Below, one piece after another: positions 1-8,857 of a DNA stretch of 64,000 bases. Made by a program: the position numbers and the translations under genes. The DNA lies in NCBI GenBank assembly GCA_001986395.2, contig MQVO02000005.1, positions 1,488,001 to 1,552,000 of the forward strand, read 5' to 3'. The stretch's first letter is position 1, and the number at the start of each line of letters is the position of its first letter. The notes under the pieces were generated by a model. The model searched no databases, was not told where the DNA came from, and saw only the letters and a program-made list of their open reading frames with translations. The stretch comes from Irpex lacteus. Its lineage: Eukaryota; Basidiomycota; Agaricomycetes; Polyporales; Irpicaceae.

Positions 1-156
1 TTGCGGTGTTGGTTGTTGGTTAGTCAGTCTTGGGACTCAGAGACCCTCGCACTACTACACACTCCCTCGCTCATCGCAGGCCACGTTATCGCTCCGTTCC
101 GGGGTTAGGTGGTCTGTAGGTTCTTGTCTCTTATCCGAGCGCGGCTTGGTGTCTCA
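1..156 (+). repeat. 3' end of the 5' LTR (partial)
   Basis: The segment is identical to 16061-16216 and ends in ...GTCTCA, the expected CA terminus, just before the primer-binding site. The rest of this LTR lies left of the window. Confidence 0.93.
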
Positions 157-159
157 TTT

Positions 160-177
160 TGGAGCCCACCGCGAGGG
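160..177 (+). other. Minus-strand primer-binding site
   Basis: TGGAGCCCACCGCGAGGG begins 3 nt after the LTR end. It starts with TGG, the complement of a tRNA 3' CCA, and sits where reverse transcription is primed in LTR elements. The matching tRNA was not identified. Confidence 0.75.
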
Positions 178-204
178 GTCTCTCTTGACATCTCCGAGAT
201 CTGA

Positions 205-2817
205 CTTTCGTTAAAAATTCCACGCCAATCATCGAGTTCCGCGGTGAGTTCCTCGAAGCATACCCGTAGTCGCGGAACTTCAGAGTTCGAACCACTACCC
301 GATCCCGACACTCTCCTACACAAGCCTCGCAAATCCAGGAAGCGTTCCGTGCCCGCGGAAGAATCCCCTTACGCGTCCGCGGACGAATTCCAAGAAGTAG
401 AAAACCAACTCGTTCCGGAAGAGGAACCCGATACTCCACCCGTTTCTTTTGATCCATCCTTGTCTGCGGAACCCTCAGAACCCCAACCAATCCATTATCT
501 CCTTGCCCGCGAATCCCATACCAATCGCCTCTTCGAAGTCATCGACCAGTACGACGCCCAAGTCTCTCACCTACAACAGCAACTAGCCATGGCCACCACT
601 CCTATGCCCCTCTCCAGCGACCGTCATGCCCCTACCTTTGATCCGGCGCAGCCCCGTACCTTGTCCCGTTACTTCCAAAACCTAGAAGAGCTCTTCACCC
701 GTGCTGCTATTGCAGCGGACGCGGACAAAAAGTCTTACGCCACCCGTTACGTTCCGATAGAAGTCTCAGACCAATGGGACACGCTGTCCGGGTACGCGAA
801 CGGAACCCACGACGCCTGGAAGACACAGGTATTTGCGCTCTATCCAGGCGCGGATGCCACTGTCCGTTACACCCGTCAGGGTCTTCTCGACTACGTACAG
901 CAGTGGAGGGCCCGTGGCTTCAAGACACTTGGCGACTGGGCTGAGTTCTTCCGGAACTATCGTACTCAGGCTGCGTGGTTAGTCACCAACGGAAAGATCT
1001 CAGACATCGACCGGAACCGATGGTGTGAGGACGCCATTGGGACCCAGATGTCCGCTATCTCGACGCGTTTGCAAGTCAAACACCCTGACACCCATCCGGG
1101 TGACGGATACGGAATGGACGCACTCGACGAAGCTATGCGGTTTCATCTTCAAGGAACTCCCACCGTCCTATCCGCTCCCGCCGCTGCCCCAGTAACTCTA
1201 GCGACTCCTATTCCGTCCACTTCGTCCACCACGGAAACGACCATCAAAATCGAGGATGTGGCCAAGCTGTTCGAGTACCTCGGACGCATGGCCTCGAGTT
1301 CCGCTGCTAACGCACCCGTTCCGCGTCCACCCACACCATCTTCCGCGAACATGGGCTGTCACTACGACGGAAAACCAGACTGTCGTACCCACAACTGCCC
1401 CGCGGCCGCGGAAGACTTAGCAGCTGGTCGAATCCGTCGCAACGCGGAGAACAAGATCGTCCTGCCAAACGGAACATTTGTTCCACGGAACCTCCCTGGA
1501 GAAACCATGCGCGACCGTGTCTTCGAATGGCACAGACGAAACCCTGGACAACTTGCTGCGGGTAGTCTTTCGTACACGGCCGTCCCGGATCCAGCGGGTT
1601 CGATGTTGGTGGAGCTCGTCAACGGAACCTCCTACGACGGACAAGCTGCCTCTTACGTCTACCACCGCGACGATGAAGAACGGATCTTCGCGCTAGAACA
1701 GGAACTCTTCAACCTGCGCAATAAGACCCGTTTCGACTCCGTCCGTGTTCCGCCCATGTCAGACAAGTATCGTCGGCAACGGACACCTGCTCCCACCAAT
1801 CGTACGCCTGCCCCGGAGCCAACGTCTCAGACGGAACACACGGAACCTTCGTCATCCAAGGCAGCCTCCGCTTCCCAGCAACCTGCTACTGCGCCGGAGC
1901 CTACCAGGGAGGAACCAAGCAAGGAGCCCGCGGAACACCCCCTAGCTGGGGTCCGTGACGCAACGTACATTCCGCCTACCTCTAAGAACGTTGGAGCGCC
2001 ACCTAAAGCCTCAACTCGTGATCCGGCGTTCCGTACGGCAGCTCCCGTTGAAAGCACGGAAACCGCGGTGAAGGTACTCAACCGCGCCCTGAAGGAGGGC
2101 AGCCTCATGATCACTCCCGAGGAGCTTCTCGCTATCTCACCCGACGTCCGTTATAACCTGCGCTCCCTCATCACACCCAAACGTCTACCGGCTGCTCAAC
2201 CTACTGCTCCGTCCGCTACCTACCTTCATGAGCAAGAAGAAGTCTGTCTGCCTAGCCCGGAAGTCCTCACTTCCCAGGGCGACCTTCCTCGAGGAGTGTA
2301 CCGGATCGCGGATCCTTATGAAGCGTACCTCCGTGCACTTCCCCCGGGTGAAGAACCTCGTCCCGTCAAAGTCGCTAACGAGTCCGGGTCACTTCGTACG
2401 ATCCGTGCTCTAGTAGCTAACAGCGAGGAGGTGGACTGCATTCTCGATCCGGGCTGTCAAATCGTCGCGTGCTCCGAGGCCGTCTGTCATGAGCTTGGCC
2501 TCTCCTACGATCCGACCGTCGTATTACACATGCAAAGCGCGAATGGAGGCGTCGACCGTTCCCTGGGCCTCGCACGGAACATCCCTTTCGCTATAGGGGA
2601 CATGGTCTTCTATCTCCAGGTCCACGTCATCCGAGAGGCTGCGTATGACATCCTGTTAGGCCGTCCGTTCGATATCCTCGCGTCTACCGTCGTCCGGAAC
2701 TACAAGAATGAAGACCAAACTATCACTCTCACGTGTCCCAACACCGGCCGCTGCGTCACCATCCCCACCTTACCTCGCGGAAAGCCCAAGTTCCGTCTCC
2801 CGGAACAGGGTTTTTAG
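205..2817 (+). CDS. Gag and aspartic protease of the retrotransposon
   Basis: The frame is open from 205 to a TAG at 2815-2817. No ATG occurs before 589, where GCCATGGCC is an excellent start context. Translation probably begins there, giving about 742 residues, unless a non-AUG codon is used. The front half is a Gag-like region without clear homology. A Cys/His-rich stretch near 1350-1400 may be a degenerate zinc knuckle. A Pro/Ser/Thr-rich linker follows. The C-terminal ~140 residues are a retropepsin-like domain: the active-site triplet reads Asp-Pro-Gly (2446-2454) rather than DTG/DSG, with the downstream YDILLGRPF motif typical of these proteases. The frame ends at a -1 slippery site that leads into pol. 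Confidence 0.85.
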   Translation, partial: LSLKIPRQSSSSAVSSSKHTRSRGTSEFEPLPDPDTLLHKPRKSRKRSVPAEESPYASADEFQEVENQLVPEEEPDTPPVSFDPSLSAEPSEPQPIHYLLARESHTNRLFEVIDQYDAQVSHLQQQLAMATTPMPLSSDRHAPTFDPAQPRTLSRYFQNLEELFTRAAIAADADKKSYATRYVPIEVSDQWDTLSGYANGTHDAWKTQVFALYPGADATVRYTRQGLLDYVQQWRARGFKTLGDWAEFFRNYRTQAAWLVTNGKISDIDRNRWCEDAIGTQMSAISTRLQVKHPDTHPGDGYGMDALDEAMRFHLQGTPTVLSAPAAAPVTLATPIPSTSSTTETTIKIEDVAKLFEYLGRMASSSAANAPVPRPPTPSSANMGCHYDGKPDCRTHNCPAAAEDLAAGRIRRNAENKIVLPNGTFVPRNLPGETMRDRVFEWHRRNPGQLAAGSLSYTAVPDPAGSMLVELVNGTSYDGQAASYVYHRDDEERIFALEQELFNLRNKTRFDSVRVPPMSDKYRRQRTPAPTNRTPAPEPTSQTEHTEPSSSKAASASQQPATAPEPTREEPSKEPAEHPLAGVRDATYIPPTSKNVGAPPKASTRDPAFRTAAPVESTETAVKVLNRALKEGSLMITPEELLAISPDVRYNLRSLITPKRLPAAQPTAPSATYLHEQEEVCLPSPEVLTSQGDLPRGVYRIADPYEAYLRALPPGEEPRPVKVANESGSLRTIRALVANSEEVDCILDPGCQIVACSEAVCHELGLSYDPTVVLHMQSANGGVDRSLGLARNIPFAIGDMVFYLQVHVIREAAYDILLGRPFDILASTVVRNYKNEDQTITLTCPNTGRCVTIPTLPRGKPKFRLPEQGF
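2808..2814 (+). promoter_or_regulatory. -1 ribosomal frameshift slippery heptamer (gag-pro to pol)
   Basis: G GGT TTT in the gag frame fits the X XXY YYZ slippery consensus and is followed at once by the stop TAG. A slip of one base back at this point reads TTT TTA GGG into the pol frame. That frame overlaps the end of gag and is open through the RT domain. No downstream pseudoknot was worked out. Confidence 0.75.
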
Positions 2818-3824
2818 GGGTCGAGGAGTCGCGCTCAGGCCGAGGAGATCTCACCAAGCATATACCCCCGTCTATCGACAGTTCCGGCCCTGATTTTCTT
2901 TCCTTCTGTCTCTCTAAGCTCACGGACGATCGTCTCTCTACTCAAATCTCTTCCCTTCTCCTTTTTGATCTCGTCTCTTCTTTCTCCGCTTCCGTGTGGC
3001 ATCAGCTAGGCGCCACTCCCGATACCCTGCGTCAAATCTTCCTTGGCGCGAAGAAAAAGTACAAGCCCGTGCACCTGAAGGTCCGTCCCGTGAAAACGGA
3101 ACTGCCCAAGGAGTACCGCATCGTACGCAACATATCCGGCGATCCGTTGTCGATTATGCCCGTCATCAACTATGCTCACATCCCTGACTTCGTTCCGTCC
3201 GGACGCTATACCCTCGAACGCATGCAAGAGACGGATGCACGGCTTGATCCTTTTCTTTTACCGGAAGAGCGACGCCTGCTCCACTACTTCATGTGTCTCC
3301 ATAATCAAGCCTTCGCATGGACGGACGAGGAAAGAGGAAGCTTCCGCACCGACTTCTTCCCACCCGTCGAATTTCCCGTCGTCCCTCACGTTCCGTGGGT
3401 AGAACGGAACATGCCTATCCCGCCCGGAATCTACGACGAATGCTGCCGGATCATACTGGAGAAGATCAAAGCTGGTGTCTACAAACCCTCAAATGCCGCC
3501 TATCGTAGTCGATGGTTCCCCGTCGCCAAGAAGAATGGCAAGCTCCGTATCGTCCACTCCTTAGAGCCTCTCAACCGCGTCACTATCCAGCATTCCGGCG
3601 TTCCGCCCATCCCGGAACACCTTGCAGAGACCTTTGGAGGACGGGCGTGCGGCGGAATCCTGGATCTCTTCGTTGGATATGACAACCGTCCGCTTGCAGA
3701 GTCGTCGCGCGACATGACGACCTTCCAGACACCTTTTGGCGCCATGAGGATCACCACTCTCCCCATGGGTTGGACTAACAGTGTTCCGATCTTCCACGAC
3801 GACGTCACCTCGATCCTCCAACCC
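2811..3824 (+). pseudogene. pol part 1: linker and N-terminal half of reverse transcriptase, interrupted
   Basis: This frame is -1 relative to gag and is entered at the slippery site. It holds a linker and then RT fingers/palm motifs: SRWFPVAKKNGKLRIVHS, LNRVTIQHSGVPPIPE, GILDLFVGYDNRPL (first catalytic Asp region) and TTLPMGWTNSVPIFHDDV. The frame runs into inserted DNA at 3825 and stops at 3897-3899. The missing YIDD half resumes after 7155. It is disrupted by the palindromic insertion; otherwise no stop or frameshift was seen. Confidence 0.9.
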
Positions 3825-6800
3825 CACCAGACCATGTACCATTTTATTACAAAAGCCCTCATCATTAGTAAATCTTTATTCAACTACTGCTCTTCATGAG
3901 GCCCCCTACTAAAGGCAGGGCCTTTTCAGAAAAGCCTGCTCGTCGATATTGTGTGTACTGCCTATATTGGGAGGGTACCTGTGGCCACATATTGATGGGA
4001 TCAATAAAGAGATCAAAAAAAGCGCCCAAAAGCGTAAAAGGCTGAAAAGTGGCCACATCAAAAAAATACCACTTCCAGGGCCTAGGGGGGGTATATCAGA
4101 TCCCATCTGGATGCCTAATATGGAGTGTGGCCAGGTGGTAGTGTCCCAATAAGGCTACGATTGTGGGCGCTTATTTTGGCGATTTTGATCGTGGCCACAG
4201 AATTGATGGGGCATGGTATTGGTGCAGCCCCCTGGTTGTTTTAGGGAAACTTTAGGTAGAAATGTTCTCTAAACTTGTGGGATTCAGAATATATAATTAC
4301 TTTGGCCAGGGGATGTCTAGAAAGTGTACAAAATGCGATTCAATATCAGATCTAGCCAGATCTGGATCTGATGCACACAGATCCTTTTCCAGCACCTGAA
4401 CCGGTTGGGGGATCCTCTAGTAAATTTAGGATAGTGATATTTGGTATATAGAGCATGTCTGGGCGAAGTTCTGGGCTTATCAGACGGTGGCTTGATATGG
4501 ATCTGCATGGGGGTGCCTGAAAATGTGGCCAGGTTGATCCAGGGTGAATGGGGGGCCCTAATAATGATCAGAGACGTTTATCCTAATCCTATATGGTGTA
4601 CTGACAAGGTTAAAAAGGAATTTTGACGATATCTTCACTGGTGGGGGAGATATGACCCATGTGCTCCTCCTCCCCTCCCCCTCCCAAAAAGGCGCCTACA
4701 GCAGCTTGCAGCTTTGATGGGGGGCTTTAGCAAATATTCATAATTATATTTGGGTGTGTTATACACGTCCTGATGTAGTTTTCAGGCCTCAATGACGTGT
4801 CTGGATGGAGATCTGCAGGGGTGTGCCTGACACTGTGGCCAGGCTGATCAGGGAGAAAGGAATGGTTCAAATAATGATCTGGAGCGTGTTTTCTAATATC
4901 CCATACTATATCTATAGTATACAAAAGGAACTGGGACGATAGCTTCACTGGTGGGTGAGATCTGGACCATGTGCTCCTCCTCCCCTGGACCCCTCCCAAA
5001 AGTCGCGTTATTTTAGGCAGAGGATTGATGGGGGGCATTAGATATTTTAGGACATTGTTCTAGAGTATATATGACACGTCTCTATCATTTTTTGAGTCTC
5101 CCAGAGCGTGTCTTCATATTGCAATCAACTGGTCACATGACACTGTGGCCAGCTCTCTACAGGCAGGATGGGGGACTCTGGCAATAAACTAAGCCGCAGA
5201 TATATGTTCCCTATATTCCCCCAACACGATCCAAAATGAATTTTGATGTTAGCTACTCTGGGGGTGGCTCAGTGAGGATGTCTTCCTCCTCCTCCCCCTC
5301 CCCTCCAAAAAGCGTCCTCCCATGGATCACACACTCAGGGAAGGGCCCAAATAACACTTGGACAATATTACCTGACATATGGACAATGTATATACCAAGT
5401 TTCAGGTTCCCCCTATGAATACTTCTTCCCCCATGCATCATACAGTGCAGAACACAGGGTTAGGTTACATATGTCACAGTCATGTACTTGGATGCATTGT
5501 CTCACTTGTGTCTCTGCCAGTGTATATCAGTGCTGTGAACGCTCTAGGGGGGGTAATAATGATGGGGGAGGGCTGAAACTTGGCACACATATGCCCTATA
5601 TGTCAGGTAATATTGTCCAAGTGTTATTTGGGCCCTTCCCTGAGTGTGTGATCCATGGGAGGACGCTTTTTGGAGGGGAGGGGGAGGAGGAGGAAGACAT
5701 CCTCACTGAGCCACCCCCAGAGTAGCTAACATCAAAATTCATTTTGGATCGTGTTGGGGGAATATAGGGAACATATATCTGCGGCTTAGTTTATTGCCAG
5801 AGTCCCCCATCCTGCCTGTAGAGAGCTGGCCACAGTGTCATGTGACCAGTTGATTGCAATATGAAGACACGCTCTGGGAGACTCAAAAAATGATAGAGAC
5901 GTGTCATATATACTCTAGAACAATGTCCTAAAATATCTAAGGCCCCCCATCAATCCTCTGCCTAAAATAACGCGACTTTTGGGAGGGGTCCAGGGGAGGA
6001 GGAGCACATGGTCCAGATCTCACCCACCAGTGAAGCTATCGTCCCAGTTCCTTTTGTATACTATAGATATAGTATGGGATATTAGAAAACACGCTCCAGA
6101 TCATTATTTGAACCATTCCTTTCTCCCTGATCAGCCTGGCCACAGTGTCAGGCACACCCCTGCAGATCTCCATCCAGACACGTCATTGAGGCCTGAAAAC
6201 TACATCAGGACGTGTATAACACACCCAAATATAATTATGAATATTTGCTAAAGCCCCCCATCAAAGCTGCAAGCTGCTGTAGGCGCCTTTTTGGGAGGGG
6301 GAGGGGAGGAGGAGCACATGGGTCATATCTCCCCCACCAGTGAAGATATCGTCAAAATTCCTTTTTAACCTTGTCAGTACACCATATAGGATTAGGATAA
6401 ACGTCTCTGATCATTATTAGGGCCCCCCATTCACCCTGGATCAACCTGGCCACATTTTCAGGCACCCCCATGCAGATCCATATCAAGCCACCGTCTGATA
6501 AGCCCAGAACTTCGCCCAGACATGCTCTATATACCAAATATCACTATCCTAAATTTACTAGAGGATCCCCCAACCGGTTCAGGTGCTGGAAAAGGATCTG
6601 TGTGCATCAGATCCAGATCTGGCTAGATCTGATATTGAATCGCATTTTGTACACTTTCTAGACATCCCCTGGCCAAAGTAATTATATATTCTGAATCCCA
6701 CAAGTTTAGAGAACATTTCTACCTAAAGTTTCCCTAAAACAACCAGGGGGCTGCACCAATACCATGCCCCATCAATTCTGTGGCCACGATCAAAATCGCC

Positions 6801-7155
6801 AAAATAAGCGCCCACAATCGTAGCCTTATTGGGACACTACCACCTGGCCACACTCCATATTAGGCATCCAGATGGGATCTGATATACCCCCCCTAGGCCC
6901 TGGAAGTGGTATTTTTTTGATGTGGCCACTTTTCAGCCTTTTACGCTTTTGGGCGCTTTTTTTGATCTCTTTATTGATCCCATCAATATGTGGCCACAGG
7001 TACCCTCCCAATATAGGCAGTACACACAATATCGACGAGCAGGCTTTTCTGAAAAGCTCCTAGGCTTTGGTAGGGGGCCTCATGATGAGTATGTAGTTGA
7101 ATAAACTTGCCCTCGTGATCAGGCCATTTTGGCTCAAATGGTACAAGGTCCCCTG
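3825..7155. mobile_element. Palindromic (fold-back) DNA element 1 inserted in the RT gene
   Basis: The two halves are reverse complements: positions x and about 10978-x pair over nearly all of the element. Arms run roughly 3825-5412 and 5566-7155 around a ~150 bp unpaired centre. The reverse complement of the right end begins CAGGGGACCTTGTACC, and the left end reads CACCAGACCATGTACC. The host sequence CCAACCC occurs on both sides (3818-3824 and 7156-7162), a 7-bp target duplication, and RT coding is continuous if one copy plus the element is skipped. No transposase-like frame is present; all open frames are short and mirrored between arms. It is a non-autonomous TIR element, with hAT-, KDZ- or Mutator-like mobilisation all possible. 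Confidence 0.9.
4661..5300. repeat. Degenerate ~310 bp tandem units in the left arm of palindrome 1
   Basis: A motif set (TGGCCA-containing stretch, then a CTCCTCCTCC tract, then ccAAAA-G/C-CG) recurs at a spacing of about 310 bp. The CT tracts begin near 4661, 4971 and 5281. The same units occur mirrored in the right arm. A similar layout is visible in palindrome 2 near 9662 and 9961. Confidence 0.6.
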
Positions 7156-8857
7156 CCAACCCGAAATCCCTCACGTCACCATTCCGTACATCGACGATGT
7201 CCCCGTCCGTGGTCCAGCGAGCGAGTACCGGTTGCCTAACGGTGACTGGGAACGTATTCCGTCCAATCCGGGGATCCGTCGTTTTGTCTTCGAACACTTT
7301 GAGAACCTCAATCGCGTGGTCACCCGTGTCTTCTACTGCGGCGGAACGTTCTCTGGCCCAAAATCCGTCTGCATCGCTCGCAAGTACTCCGTCGTTGGAT
7401 CCTGCTGCACCCCGGAAGGTCGTATACCGGAAGAAGATAAGGTTCGCGTCATCCGGAACTGGGGTCCGTGCAAGAATCTCTCTGAGGTTCGAGCCTTCCT
7501 CGGAACCGTTGGCGTGATCCGGATTTTCATTCGTAACTTTGCGCACCGAGCCCACCATCTTGTGAAGCTCACCCGCAAGGACGCACCTTTCGAGTGGGGG
7601 CCGGAACAAGAAGCCGCGCAGGCAGACCTGAAGAAGGCTGTACTTGAATCGCCCGCTCTCCGTGCAATCGACTACCGTTCCGGAGCACCCGTCATCCTCG
7701 CTGTCGACACCTCATACCTCGCGATAGGTCACTTCCTTGCTCAGTGCGATCCGGATAACCCCAAGGTTCGTTACTACAGCCGCTTCGGATCCATCACTCT
7801 CAACGAGCGGGAAGCACGGTTCTCTCAACCAAAGCTGGAACTCTACGGACTCTACCGCTCTCTCAAAGCTCTCAAACTCTACATCATCGGTGTCCGCAAC
7901 CTCATCGTCGAGGTCAATGCGCAACATATCAAAGGGATGATCCAGAACCCTGATCTGGCCCCTTCCGCGTCGATCAACCGATGGATTGCTGCCATCCTCA
8001 CTTTCCACTTTACACTGGTACACGTTCCGGGGGAACGTCATGGTCCGGACGGACTCTCGCGTCGCCCGCCTCAGCCTGGTGACCCGGATCCTCCTGACGA
8101 CGACGAAGACGAAAATCCCCTTGGTCCCTGTTTCCTAACCATGCACTTCTGGTCTCAGCTCCGTCCCTCCACTTCTCTTACATCTTCTTTCGCTAACGTG
8201 GAAGCTGAGGACCAACCTCCTCTCGAGTACCACGACGTTCCGCGAACACGAAAAGCAACGGACGCGGACAACAAGCTCGCGCAGGTTCCGTCTTTCCTCG
8301 AGACCTTCGTTCCGCCAACGGATCTCTCTGAGAAAGCCTTGCAAGCATTCGTCCGTTTTGCTACCCAGTTCTTCCTCGACAGCGGACGACTCTGGAAGCG
8401 TGATCTGTCTGGAGCTCACAAGCTCGTTATCCCTCCGGAAGACCGGATCCGTATCCTGCGCGAATGTCACGACCGTGCTGCTCATAGAGGAGTTTATGCG
8501 ACTACAGTAATGATTTCGGAACGTTTCTGGTGGCCCTTCCATATCGCGGACGCAGCCTGGTACGTCCGGACTTGCCACATCTGTCAGCTGCGTCAGAAAC
8601 GCCAGATCCTCATCCCACCCACTGTTGCGCAACCCGCCCCTCTCTTCGCCAAGATCTACGTCGATACCATGCACATGCCCAAGTCGTCCGGTTACAAGTA
8701 CATCGTCCAAGGCCGTTGTTCCATCACGCACTGGCCAGAGTTCCGTTTACTCAGGACGGAAACCGGAAAGACGATTGGCGACTGGCTCTTCGAAGACGTA
8801 CTCTGCCGTTGGGGTGGTTTGTCCGAGATCGTCTCGGATAACGGTGGTCCATTCGTC
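7156..8857 (+). pseudogene. pol part 2: rest of RT, RNase H and N-terminal integrase, interrupted
   Basis: Coding resumes with the RT active site IPYIDDVPV (YIDD at 7186-7197), the thumb, RNase H (VILAVDTS, the KLELYGLYR helix, VHVPGERHGPDGLSRR) and the integrase zinc domain (HDRAAHRG...CHICQ). The integrase catalytic core follows, with Asp at 8663-8665 (YVDTMH) and at 8837-8839 (VSDNGG). In RNase H the usual VEVDA motif reads VEVNA (codon 7916-7918), so a catalytic Asp appears replaced by Asn. The frame is cut at 8858 by the second palindrome, before the catalytic Glu. Confidence 0.9.

Noticed and set aside
4317..6661. Short mirrored open frames in palindrome 1 (60-103 codons)
   Set aside because: Each occurs twice as a reverse complement and has no conserved motif. 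They reflect the palindrome, not genes.
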